From Asterionellopsis glacialis (Eukaryota; Bacillariophyta; Plagiogrammaphyceae; Rhaphoneidales; Asterionellopsidaceae), in the NCBI GenBank assembly GCA_014885115.2, contig WKLE02000584.1, positions 1 to 19,938 on the forward strand: a stretch of DNA of 19,938 nt, read 5' to 3'. A program made the translations under genes and the position numbers. This document shows positions 11,008-19,794 of this stretch, piece after piece (positions within the stretch are counted from its first letter, which is position 1; every line of letters starts with the position of its first letter). Under the pieces are notes generated by a model. That model made no database searches. It saw nothing but the letters and a program-made list of their open reading frames with translations, and was not told where the DNA came from.

Positions 11008-11541
11008 AAGGTTGCTAATTAAATTTGGGATATGAAGATGCCTTTTTGAACAATCACACTGGGGTAGGCAAGACTTGATCGAACCACCTTGCAGTTTGCT
11101 ATAAAGGTAAACGTCTCTTGACCTGACATGGTTTCCGTATTCTACAAAAGCACCTAAACATAGTTTCAATTCGATGCACATGATATTCCAATGTTTCTCT
11201 CAACGAGTGTTCTCTGATGAGTTATCGTCTATTGAATATCTACTGAATAATTCCACGAGGAGAGATCTGATCCCGAGGGTTATCAACTCAAGTCTTGCGT
11301 CTGTTCTAGTACTATAAAACGTAGCACGATATTCGAGAGGATTGTGAAATGCATCAATTGTACGTCGACACACAATACAAAAACAATGGATACGACAAAC
11401 TACTCTAAATTGAAACTGACAAGGAAACTTTAAAACAAAATAAGAACTAACTACAGTACAAATAAGAATTTAGACACTCCCTTCTGTGAATTATGTTTCT
11501 CGAAAGCATTTTTTTTCTTCTTCTCTCTCCAACATTCAGAT
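11008..11541. other. intergenic region between convergent genes
   Basis: 534 bp between the ankyrin stop and the stop of the membrane-protein gene on the other strand. No protein-coding frame is convincing. It should hold both 3' UTRs. A TGATGA with nearby CTGA boxes (11215-11270) resembles C/D snoRNA boxes but lacks a terminal stem. Confidence 0.5.
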
Positions 11542-13368
11542 TTATTCACCCATTGCAAGAACTTCATAATTTAAGATACCATGAAGAATGTCCGCGACTA
11601 ATTCAGCAGTCCAAGAAAATGCGAGAAAGTCACCCTCAAGGAACGAAAATATAAGACCTGGTATGTCTCCAGCAAAGAGCTTGTACCACCTCCAACTTTT
11701 GTACAAGACAGCTCCAGGAGAAATCGAGTTTTTGCTTAGGAAAGGACCACAACAAAGAGCAGTGGGAAGTATAGCAAATAGTGGTGGTAAGACACCAATG
11801 GCCATGAATATGGTTGTAACTACTACTTCCATAGTATCAACACCATATTCATCCTGGACGTAGAGGTCGAATATTTGATAGAATGAGGCAAGACCGCAGC
11901 CTCCCAATAAAAGACACGCCAAGGCCCAACCATTGCACCATCGCTCAGCAAAAATAAATTTGCCAGAATCAAACTCTACTTTTTCAGCAGAATTTGGTTC
12001 AGCACAGCAAAAGTAACCAAGGACTCCAACAATGAATTCCACTAAAACAAGAACACCAAGAATCATGGCATTCGTAAATGTCCGATAGGAATCTCCATCT
12101 CGGGCTCCTTTGGAATCAAAGAGACATGTATTAAGTGTGGCTATAACAGTTGTAATGGTGTATATCTTTTCTGCAATGTCTAAGATAACATCCATTAAGA
12201 ATTTGCATCCAGTGCGATTCTGCCTTATGTAAAGGAAAGCAGGGGCAACGGCAACTACCGAAATGATAATCCCTGGAATCAATGATCCCAATTCTGTAAA
12301 AGCCTTCTCAACAGTTACATCATCACAATATTGCTTGGCAAAGGTGGGTAGCATTGATGGTTCTTGTGACGGTGCTGAAGATGCGGAAGGACGGAAAGAT
12401 GGCTTGCTTGATATCGATGGGGCTGGTGAAACGGTTGGTGCTTTCGACTCCAATGTAAAAGGAGAAGACGACGCGTAGACGATTTGGCCCACCCGTACGA
12501 TTGCAACGAAATCTCCAGCAATGTCAAAGGCGATAGTGCCTTTATTCAATGTGATATTTCCTGCAGTAAAAATGGTCTGGTTCGTGTTGTTATTTCTGCA
12601 TCCTTGTTGTCCAGGATACAAGGTAATAGGACAAGCAGGGACCTCATACACAGCATCAGCTGTAGCTAAATCTTCACCTTGAGGAACAATTGTAATATTG
12701 TAGTCACCAATGTTATTTTCAAAAGTAGAGAAGGGCAAGATGTAGGAAATAACGACATGATCTCCAGCCAAAAAGGTTTCGCTATAAATAGCAATAAAGA
12801 CTGGCCACGATCGACGATCAGTATTCCAGCTACTGGGTCGCCAAGGATCGCGAACATTGGTGCAGTCTTGTAAAGCAATTCTATCATCTTGATTGATGTA
12901 ACCCTCCTTAGTGGGGAGAGCAACTACGCAATAGTCTGGGTCGACGATGCTTTGAATCCTTCTGTCGTACGATGTTATGACAAAACGCATATGGTCACCG
13001 ATACAATCACCAACAATGAAGTAATTGGGATTGTTTTCATTTCCTCCTGAGAAGTCATTCGTGGACGGACCAATGCATTTGTCAGACGTGGGCGAGCCGG
13101 TACGAATGAAACCATCAGTTCCATAAAAGAAAATAACTTTGCCATTGGTAGAAGTAGTTGTAGATCCGTCATAATCACATAATCCTAGAGCAACCACACC
13201 AGAAGAAGATCCAGTAGCACCATCAGAACTCTCTTGTGCTTGAATGCAAACGGGAGGATACACTTGGGGAGAAGTTCCGAATATTATCTGCGAGGAGACG
13301 AAGTATGGAATGGTTGACCAAATCAACAACAGAAGACGGCACCACTTCAAAAACGAAAACATCCTCAT
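11542..13368 (-). CDS. secretory-pathway membrane protein with large ectodomain and C-terminal TM bundle
   Basis: A single-exon gene of 608 aa. ATG at 13368-13366 is the first ATG after an in-frame stop at 13389-13387; the open frame before it begins only with GTG. Residues 1-27 are a signal peptide (FLKWCRLLLLIWSTIPYFVSS). Residues about 30-185 are Cys/Gly/Asp-rich with repeated units ending in a DC or CT pair (VGDCIGDHMRF, ALQDCTN), resembling a beta-trefoil, R-type-lectin-like fold. Residues about 186-305 look like a beta-sandwich ending YASSSPFTLES, reminiscent of the KRE9/KNH-type Ser-Thr-rich family; both fold calls are weak. N-glycosylation sites include NIT and NQT. A Pro/Ser linker (about 310-342) leads to predicted TM helices near 362-381, 433-455, 479-500 and 513-540. 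It is probably a cell-surface or vesicle membrane protein with a carbohydrate-facing ectodomain. Function unknown. Confidence 0.85.
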   Translation of the reverse strand: MRMFSFLKWCRLLLLIWSTIPYFVSSQIIFGTSPQVYPPVCIQAQESSDGATGSSSGVVALGLCDYDGSTTTSTNGKVIFFYGTDGFIRTGSPTSDKCIGPSTNDFSGGNENNPNYFIVGDCIGDHMRFVITSYDRRIQSIVDPDYCVVALPTKEGYINQDDRIALQDCTNVRDPWRPSSWNTDRRSWPVFIAIYSETFLAGDHVVISYILPFSTFENNIGDYNITIVPQGEDLATADAVYEVPACPITLYPGQQGCRNNNTNQTIFTAGNITLNKGTIAFDIAGDFVAIVRVGQIVYASSSPFTLESKAPTVSPAPSISSKPSFRPSASSAPSQEPSMLPTFAKQYCDDVTVEKAFTELGSLIPGIIISVVAVAPAFLYIRQNRTGCKFLMDVILDIAEKIYTITTVIATLNTCLFDSKGARDGDSYRTFTNAMILGVLVLVEFIVGVLGYFCCAEPNSAEKVEFDSGKFIFAERWCNGWALACLLLGGCGLASFYQIFDLYVQDEYGVDTMEVVVTTIFMAIGVLPPLFAILPTALCCGPFLSKNSISPGAVLYKSWRWYKLFAGDIPGLIFSFLEGDFLAFSWTAELVADILHGILNYEVLAMGE

Positions 13369-13663
13369 GTTCCACACAATGAAAATTTAGGTCTTCTTGA
13401 GATTATGTGATCGTTTTTTGGGGTCTTCTGATACAGACGAGACAAAGTTCTATGGGTCCTCTAGAGTAGCACTCCGGTGTACGATTCGAGTGCATTTTTT
13501 TTATCTTTTTCACATCCAGACGTGCTACTTAGTCCTACATAAATTCTCTGCGACGGATAGAGGAACTAGTTTGCTCACTTTTTATCCAGCCTCCAGCAGG
13601 TACAGAAAAGTTCCAATACAAAATATTTTAAAATACAAAACTAGACTCATTTTGGGTCGCGGA

Positions 13664-13684
13664 TCTGTACGGGCGCAGTACAGA
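13664..13684. repeat. perfect 7-bp inverted repeat with 7-bp spacer
   Basis: Arms TCTGTAC (13664-13670) and GTACAGA (13678-13684) enclose GGGCGCA. It lies about 296 bp upstream of the ATG at 13368. It may be a hairpin or a dimer-binding operator; no known factor is assigned. Confidence 0.45.
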
Positions 13685-13731
13685 CTAGATATTGTTTTCA
13701 GCCATGTTGCTCGTTACAAGTTTTCAGATTC

Positions 13732-13752
13732 TCAACAATCGGCGACTGTTGA
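13732..13752. repeat. 21-bp dyad with one mismatch
   Basis: The halves TCAACAATCG (13732-13741) and CGACTGTTGA (13743-13752) are inverted copies with a single mismatched pair around a central G at 13742. It lies about 364 bp upstream of the ATG at 13368 and just beyond the 13664-13684 repeat. A binding site for a dimeric factor is plausible but not shown. Confidence 0.5.
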
Positions 13753-14030
13753 AATATCTGGTCTCTTGTTGCGTAGACATGATAAGCCTTTCAAATTCCA
13801 ACCAACACATCGTGTAGTATCCTCACATGGAGAAACGTGGGCATCATAGGTTTCAATAAATCCTACCACTAGCAATTTTGTTGTTCTTTCAAATACAAAG
13901 TAATCCCTAATATTATTTGACAAAAATGGAAAAATCGCTGTAATGTTGCTCGTAGCAATGGTAGTCTTTTGTACTACATCTTCCTGTTGTATTAGAATGA
14001 TATAATTCTGTTGTCTTTCTAAGATAATCA

Positions 14031-15428
14031 TCATGATGGTGGATGGCGATAATCAAATGTGGACATTAATTTACTATCCAAATATTGTTTAGCCATTTGG
14101 AAATCCAAATTATTGAATCCACCTTTCAACGGAGGCTGTTGACCATACTTAGTCCATGCATCCACCATACCTGTACGTTGGTTTTCTTTACCATGACCCG
14201 GTCCATCTTTGGCACTGTCAACTATATATTGAAATGGACGTTCCTCATCTGCAGTAAGTTTCCCACCAGCACATTCACATATTTGTTTGGTTGTTTCTTT
14301 GGTATGAAAAATAATATCTTCAAAGCGTACCATTACAATGGGGTAGTTTGCATCTCGATAGTATTCATTGTACCAATCATTCCACAAATGTGCTAAACTA
14401 TCATGTACCACACGTTCACGTATAGTGACATTGACAGGTACCAACGATGGCTTCTTTTTCTTATTGTTGTGAGGATCGTCGACGAGGTCTGCCAAATGTG
14501 GGCATATCCTTTGATGAGGCCATCGTGCTTCATAATTGTGCTTACACATACTTTTCATCCAATCATATGGATTTCGTATCGTAACAACAGGCAAAATATA
14601 GTTTTTGTTGATGGCTTTGGCCTTTTCGGTAGCATGTTCCAATTTGTAATGGGCAGGTGTATGTTTCCCCCATGGTACTTGCCATCTCATACCATAAGAT
14701 TCTTTACTTTGACCTGGACCATACTTTTCATAACGTTCAGGTATAACACAATTGGACTTTAATAACTTTGTAATGACATTTGTGCCTGTATTAAACATAC
14801 CTGCACACCCAAGCATACGTTCAAGTGGTGGCACTAATTTTCGATATGTGGCACATGTATCATTGTAATTTGGTGGTGATTTTTGGGAACTCCCTAAATT
14901 ACCTACTACGATAGGTTTAGGTCCATGTAGTTGTGTTATTTGGGACCACGATGGTAATGTCTTGATATCATCTGGACTTAATGTTACATTGGCTTCTTGA
15001 AATATACGAATAACAGGATCCATATCATCATTATCAACATTCTTAATATTATTGTTGTAGTGGTTGCTATTTTTTGTTTTATCATCCAAATTGTATGCAT
15101 TTTTTCCATCCTTGTTCGTTCTCTCATGTGTAGTAATGGATGACGATATCTGTTTTCTCAACCATGAATTGTTCTGGTTACTATCGCTATTATCATTTGT
15201 TGAATTAGCAAATAATACCATCGTGTAAGCACCGATTGTCGTGACCAACACAAGTATTAGAAAACATAATATTTTGTTGAAAAGATTCGTAGGAGTAGTA
15301 TTTTGACGTTGTTGCTTTTTTAAAAATGGTAATGACGACGACGATGATGATGGAATTGTCACAGGTGATGTACTATCATCATTGCCATGATTATCATTAT
15401 TCTTTGGGATAGCATGTCTTCGGTGCAT
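14031..15428 (-). CDS. type II membrane sulfotransferase-like protein
   Basis: An intronless 465-aa protein. The frame is open further upstream only from a TTG at 15473; ATG at 15428-15426 is the first ATG, with a stop beyond it. A short basic, Ser-rich cytoplasmic tail is followed by one TM helix (about 49-73, NKILCFLILVLVTTIGAYTM), then an Asn/Asp/Lys-rich stem (about 74-140) and a luminal catalytic domain. GCAGMFNTGTNVITKLL (about 207-223) sits where the 5'-phosphosulfate loop of PAPS-dependent sulfotransferases lies, although the usual Lys/Arg pattern is altered. PVVTIRNPYDWMKSM (about 280-294) matches the 3'-phosphate-binding segment, with Arg285 in the RNP/RDP-type motif. VRFEDI (about 367-372) is also typical. 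It probably transfers sulfate from PAPS to a glycan or protein in the Golgi; the acceptor is unknown. Confidence 0.78.
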   Translation of the reverse strand: MHRRHAIPKNNDNHGNDDSTSPVTIPSSSSSSLPFLKKQQRQNTTPTNLFNKILCFLILVLVTTIGAYTMVLFANSTNDNSDSNQNNSWLRKQISSSITTHERTNKDGKNAYNLDDKTKNSNHYNNNIKNVDNDDMDPVIRIFQEANVTLSPDDIKTLPSWSQITQLHGPKPIVVGNLGSSQKSPPNYNDTCATYRKLVPPLERMLGCAGMFNTGTNVITKLLKSNCVIPERYEKYGPGQSKESYGMRWQVPWGKHTPAHYKLEHATEKAKAINKNYILPVVTIRNPYDWMKSMCKHNYEARWPHQRICPHLADLVDDPHNNKKKKPSLVPVNVTIRERVVHDSLAHLWNDWYNEYYRDANYPIVMVRFEDIIFHTKETTKQICECAGGKLTADEERPFQYIVDSAKDGPGHGKENQRTGMVDAWTKYGQQPPLKGGFNNLDFQMAKQYLDSKLMSTFDYRHPPS

Positions 15429-15551
15429 TATAATTTCCCTCCTACAAAAACCACAGTGATGGTGGAACTTCAATCGTTTCTCTCTAGTAGAGCATACGAG
15501 AAGAGGTCGTTCTGATCCACAAATGTAGAGAAACGGACTTCAGTCTATCAT

Positions 15552-15564
15552 GTATATAATATAA
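15552..15564 (-). promoter_or_regulatory. TATA-like element upstream of the sulfotransferase gene
   Basis: The plus strand reads gtatataatataa, the complement of a TATA-rich box on the coding strand, about 125-135 bp upstream of the ATG at 15428. In AT-rich sequence such a match can arise by chance, so this is tentative. Confidence 0.3.
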
Positions 15565-15971
15565 GCAAAAGGGGAGCAATTGGTTGGATTTAAATGTCAC
15601 GGGTTGGCGAGTATGACCATTATCGTGGCGCAAATCTGAACTCAGAGAAGTGGCTGGGTCGTGGCGGTTTAACGTAATCGAGTGTTTTGTGTTGTCATTT
15701 AAAAAAAAAAAAAACAGACAGTTCAGGTTTTTGGTTGTCACACTCGTTTTAGAGCCTCTTTTGAGGCATATTCCCAGTATGTCGCCCAATAATCTGCAAG
15801 GTTTTTCAGCTTTTCAGCATTTTTTTGGAGTACTTCACAATACACACACCCGTAAGAGTCTACGAGATCCCATACCCAGAGTGTTAAAATCATTATAATA
15901 GAACAACTCAAGTAATTTGGGGCTTATCTCATTCTGCGGTGTGGCGTCGGCGAAAAAAATCCCCTGCCCCG

Positions 15972-15987
15972 TGGGAGATATATCCCA
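15972..15987. repeat. 16-bp imperfect palindrome
   Basis: TGGGA (15972-15976) and TCCCA (15983-15987) flank GATATA; only one central pair is mismatched. No function is assigned, and chance is possible. Confidence 0.3.
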
Positions 15988-16446
15988 GATAAATGCACCC
16001 TTACTTTCATGCCAACCGTTTCCGTGCATACATTTGTTCTTTTCTTTCCCAGCCACAGAATAAATGCACAGATGTTCTTTTTGCAAATTCAATATTTATG
16101 TTCCAAAAACTTTCTCAATGTAATTGTAAAAATCATATTATTTAACTACTTTCAATGTATATGCAACTCATAGTGATGAATATGACCCAATTGTGCCCCC
16201 TGAGATACTGCTGTAAGAGAACAAAAGTATCCCATTTGTCTACTGTGATGATCATGAACAAATTTATGAGCGCCGCACCTCCTGCATGTTTTCCAATGAC
16301 AATATTTTTCACCAAACATATTCCTATTGTTGTTCTTGTTGATTAAATGGTCAGTACACTTTCGACCACAGAATCTAAAAATTTGTCAAAATGACAAACC
16401 TTTTGACAGGGTATTTAATACTACTGAACTTTTTTTCTTTCAAGAA

Positions 16447-16680
16447 TTATCCATAACATGGTTGTTTTGCTGCTGGCACAGCATATGGGGCAAGACTACT
16501 TGTGACCCTGCTGTGCTTGTTCTGTCTTCCCACAATAGCCATGGCTACTGATGAATTCAATACAAAAGGATGTACAGATGGTGTGTTTGTAGCATCACCA
16601 TCTGGATACATTCTAGGTAAAGCATCTCCAATGACTGATGGTGCTGTATTTTTTTGGGCCTGTCATAGAACTTGATGTAA
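16447..16680 (-). pseudogene. possible 3' remnant of the transposon ORF
   Basis: A minus-strand frame after a TGA near 16675 encodes about 75 residues with protein-like composition (SVIGDALPRMYPDGDA, SSVAMAIVGRQNKHS), ending at a TAA at 16449-16447. It could be the end of the transposase-like pseudogene after another frameshift. The plus strand also opens from an ATG at about 16540 with similarly plausible residues, so strand and reality are uncertain. Confidence 0.25.
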
Positions 16681-16699
16681 GTTTCTAAGTCTATGATTG

Positions 16700-18620
16700 C
16701 CTGAATCTTGAGCTTCAATTGATGCTGTACAGATTCTTATACGTTGTCATAGTATTCTTGAAGTTGTCTCAGTGATTTTCTATAAATAATAGTGACTGAG
16801 TCATCAGTGAATCTTGCAATGTACTGCCTGCCAGATTCATCATTCCATGCCTCCATGAAATGATTGTATCCTGTATTGGCACTTGGTGCAGCTCATGGCT
16901 GTAGTCCTTGCTCATATCATTAAATACTTTCTGCTCCTCTACTGCTATCAGATCCATTGAATCAACAGAAAATGGTATCCATAGCATTTGTTTTTTTAAT
17001 AGAGGTTTGTATGCCTCTTTTGCTGGATTGTCATCATCTAGTGCAGCTGCCAAAGTAATCTTTTGGCACTCTGATAACATTAAAAACAATATCATCGCTT
17101 TTACTGATCTAGTAGCATCCTCCACAGTTGGGAATGTTGTATTGCATTTATGTAATATCTCTTTCACTGTGGGTTGTCACTGAAGTTTGTTCATTAGAAT
17201 TTGATTTTGATGTTTATATTCATCATCACTGACAAGTAGTATCACCCTGCTCATAAATGCTCTGAACTTAAAATAATCAGAGCATGTTTTGTCATTAAAG
17301 ATCTCCTCCCATCTGACAAACCAATGGAAGAGATCTAGACATATTTTGGCATTTGGAATATCTCTTGCAATTTGTTTTGACTGTGCAACAGTTGTCAACA
17401 TAAATAACTTTTATTTTGGACCCAAGATGTTCACATCTGGCCTTCAATCTAACAAGGTGGGGCCTTATTTCTTCCATGGATTCCAAATTCTTAATCATTC
17501 CCCACCATATGCATTGATTATTTTCATTCAGGATGATAATGTATCCCACCCAGGGTCTAAATTACCCCCTTTCCTTATCATACACAACAACCCACTTGCC
17601 CATTTTATAGTTTGCATCCAAACTTATTATGATTGCACTAAGTGCCAACATCTTTCTTATCATAATAGGTTTCCTCCATAAGAAATAGGTTTGAAAGCAT
17701 TGTACCCCTCCCTCCTTTCAAACATTTTAGAAAACTTAGGGAGCTCTGTTGTTGGTTGTTGTTGTATGGTAGTAGTAGGTATTGCTGGGGGTGTTTGTTT
17801 TTCTTCTGTCAGAGGTGGTGGTCCTTGCACCACCACCTTAGTGACCGCTGACTCATCATGCACCCTGACTTCATTTCTAACTTCCTCCATAGTTGTTTCT
17901 CTCTTAGCTATTTCATTTTTAATACTATCTGTCCATCCTTTTATAATTGTCATCTTTACCTTGTCTTTACCAGCCAGATTTGTTTTCAAAAGATTTATTT
18001 TGTCATTTGGCATTGAGTTGTAAAGTTGTATCAACTGCTGGCCTATATGTGTACCACAATCAATTAACATTTGAAGCTTTTTGGGTCCCAATGAGGAAGA
18101 AACATTTATCTCCTTTTTCTTTTTTTTTCTGTTTAAGCATTGGCTCAAATTCAAAGTCATCTGCAGCACTACTTTCTACAGAAGATAACCTAGAGATTAA
18201 TTTGAAATGTACTCTCTGCCTTTCTGCAGCTCATTTCCTCTCATCTCTTACATGTTGTTGTTGTTCTTGATTGTTGTTTACATTTTGTTCCATCATTACT
18301 ACATCTATCCTTGGTTGTGTTGTTGAATTTTGATTGATTGTCAGGTTCAACTTGACAGCCATAAAAAATTCAATGACATCTGAAATGCAATTTCTTGCAA
18401 TGCACCCTTCTAACTTTTTTACCAATCTATTCACTGGTTGATCATGATTTTCAATGACATGATAGAAAAGATTTTTGTCTACTGCACATCTTTGCAACAT
18501 GTAGACCCAAAATTTTGCTCTGACTCCACCAGTTTTATCTAATGCCATTGGCTTTAAATTCATGGCACAAAATTGTTTGTTACATTTTGAACTGTCATTA
18601 GTGGGAGTGAAATATTGCAT
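16700..18620 (-). pseudogene. degenerate DDE (MULE-like) transposase
   Basis: One decayed gene read across shifting frames. From ATG at 18620: a Cys-containing N-terminal part (SSKCNKQFCAMNLKPMALDK), an in-frame TGA at 18233-18231, a K-rich stretch with a frameshift near 18110, and a Pro/Gln linker ending FERREGYNAFKPISYGG. A frameshift near 17660 leads into the catalytic core: ISLDANYKMGKWVVV (Asp at 17618-17616), a TAA at 17564-17562, then KVIYVDNCCTVK (Asp at 17396-17394). A frameshift near 17375 is followed by IPNAKICLDLFHWFVRW, a TGA at 17179-17177, and PTVKEILHKCNTTFP to a stop at 16769. D-x73-D, then Cys and His after the second Asp, follows the arrangement of MULE-like RNase H-fold transposases; the exact family is unassigned. 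At least three frameshifts and three internal stops make it non-functional. Confidence 0.65.
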
Positions 18621-18954
18621 GTGTAAGTGGAGACAGGCCAGTGATAATGGTGAGACAATGAATGTATGGGAATTAAAAAAATGAATAATTATGAGTATGT
18701 TTGAAATGCAGTATTTAAAAAAAAAAAGTGCAAGAGAAAGGTGGTGAGAGAGACGCACCAATATTGAAGCCATTAGAGGTGGGTAGATGTATTACATATA
18801 GTTGTCATGGTAATAGAGAAGACATGAAGCAAGACTTATAAGCATGATGAGACAGAATACAAGAAGCAATGCATTGCATAGAGGACGTATAAACAATGAC
18901 TTACTTGACCAAAGGGAGGAGGGTAGGGAGAGACAAGCACCGAGACATTGAACA
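18621..18954. other. non-coding stretch between divergent transposon-like genes
   Basis: About 330 bp between the N-terminus of the minus-strand transposase remnant and the plus-strand ORF remnant. An A10 run lies near 18718-18727. The minus frame is open upstream of 18620 to 18773 but is hydrophobic and low in protein-like character. It may be the shared internal promoter of a divergent element, or simply decayed sequence. Confidence 0.3.
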
Positions 18955-19165
18955 ACAGAGGAGTCACATGTTGTGCAACCACAAAGTGAAGGTGTAGAAC
19001 ATGTGGAAGAAACATCAGAGGTGGAATAATAGAGGCTTCATCAATGAGTAGTGGAAGTTCTTCTTTGTTGTCTGCTGTTTCAGTACTAGGAGAAGGTAAT
19101 GCCTTGCAGGAAGCATACTGGCAATCAATGGTGGACCAGGGAGGAGTAGCTAACACCAGTCCACT
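18955..19165 (+). pseudogene. degraded upstream extension of the plus-strand transposon-associated ORF
   Basis: Protein-like plus-strand segments occur in shifting frames: TTEESHVVQPQSEGVEHVEE up to a TAA near 19028, then EASSMSSGSSSLLSAVSVLG continuing to LQEAYWQSMVDQGGVANTSP and a TGA at 19166-19170. Each is too short to be called alone. Their order and direction just before the ORF at 19166 suggest a broken 5' part of that gene. Confidence 0.3.
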
Positions 19166-19794
19166 ATGATCAAATCAAGAGTTGAGAGGTTTGCCAGGGA
19201 GGAACTTTTGAAGAAGATGATTTTTTTTATGAAGGAATACAAGGAGAGTGTCAACAGAAAGGCAGCAAAGTTTGTTATGGATGGATTGAACATCAAAGAA
19301 AAAGATAGGCACAAATTTTGGCATAGTTATGGATTGAAAACATGCAGAAGAGCTTTGAATATCAAGAGAAACAATGTTAATATAGAAGTAAAATGTAGTT
19401 TTAAAGGTAAGTGTGAGGTCAAATAACAAGGGTTGAATATGACATAAACTAACTTTGTTTTCATATTTGCACCTTAATTAATTAACTAGTAATGTATGAC
19501 CATTACAAATCAATGGATGATGTCCCATTTCCTTCTTTGGAAGACATTGTGAAAGGGGGGCAACAGGATAGGGATGGTGCATACACGACATTCTGTGAGT
19601 ATATACTACCTGCAGTGATAGGAAAAGCTAATTGGATATTGAACTGTAGAACAAGCTATTTGACAAATTACACAACTCCAACAGATGAGGGGTTAGCATT
19701 GATAATGCTGGAGAATAATTGGGAAAGGTGGATAGATGAGTGCCGTGGAGTAGACATAAGAGGATATTACAGAAAAACCAAAGTACATATGTAA
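19166..19794 (+). CDS. transposon-associated ORF of unknown function, spliced
   Basis: Two exons (19166-19406 and 19490-19794) encode 181 aa from ATG at 19166. The first exon is basic and helical (EELLKKMIFFMKEYKESVNR, then KDRHKFWHSYGLKTCRRALN). The second is mixed (KSMDDVPFPSLEDIVKGG, then TTFCEYILPAVIGKANW and EGLALIMLENNWERW). I do not recognise a named domain. Its place next to a decayed transposase, its divergent orientation and the degraded sequence just upstream suggest that it belongs to a mobile element. The intron is phase-matched and its loss leaves an open frame, so this part may still be translated. The true start may lie upstream in the broken segment. Confidence 0.55.
19407..19489 (+). 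other. intron of the transposon-associated ORF
   Basis: An 83-nt GT-AG intron in phase 1, with donor gtaagt and acceptor ttaactag. Splicing yields a Val codon (G|TA) followed directly by MYDHYKSMDD in the same frame as the long second exon. Confidence 0.7.

Larger units (their letters stand above)
13369..14030. promoter_or_regulatory. intergenic region with two dyad elements, upstream of the membrane-protein gene
   Basis: 662 bp between the start of the membrane-protein gene and the stop of the sulfotransferase gene, both minus strand. The part nearest 13368 should be promoter and 5' UTR; the part nearest 14031 is 3' UTR of the sulfotransferase. A plus-strand open frame at 13397-13849 has only a TTG start and no internal methionine, so it is not called. 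Two inverted repeats stand out at 13664-13684 and 13732-13752. A T8 run lies near 13494-13501. Confidence 0.5.
15429..16446. other. gene-free AT-rich intergenic stretch
   Basis: About 1 kb without a supported gene. The end nearest 15428 should hold the sulfotransferase promoter. An A14 run lies at 15701-15714. A 16-bp palindrome with one mismatched pair, TGGGAGATATATCCCA, lies at 15972-15987. Short open frames on both strands have no recognisable features. It marks the passage from the gene-dense part to the transposon-derived part. Confidence 0.5.

Noticed and set aside
11041..11120. ggttcgatc, resembling a tRNA T-loop on the minus strand
   Set aside because: No matching A box, anticodon arm or acceptor stem could be drawn.
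11215..11270. TGATGA and CTGA boxes like a C/D snoRNA
   Set aside because: The sequences flanking the boxes do not pair into a terminal stem, and such short boxes are common by chance.
13397..13849. 150-codon plus-strand frame
   Set aside because: It begins at a TTG, contains no ATG, has no recognisable domain, and overlaps the likely promoter of the membrane-protein gene.
16540..16680. Short plus-strand frame from the ATG near 16540
   Set aside because: About 44 codons with a plausible look, but the opposite strand is equally plausible as transposon remnant; strand cannot be decided from sequence alone.
18836..19156. 106-codon minus-strand frame
   Set aside because: Starts with GTG and lies opposite plus-strand segments that read more like protein (LQEAYWQSMVDQGG).
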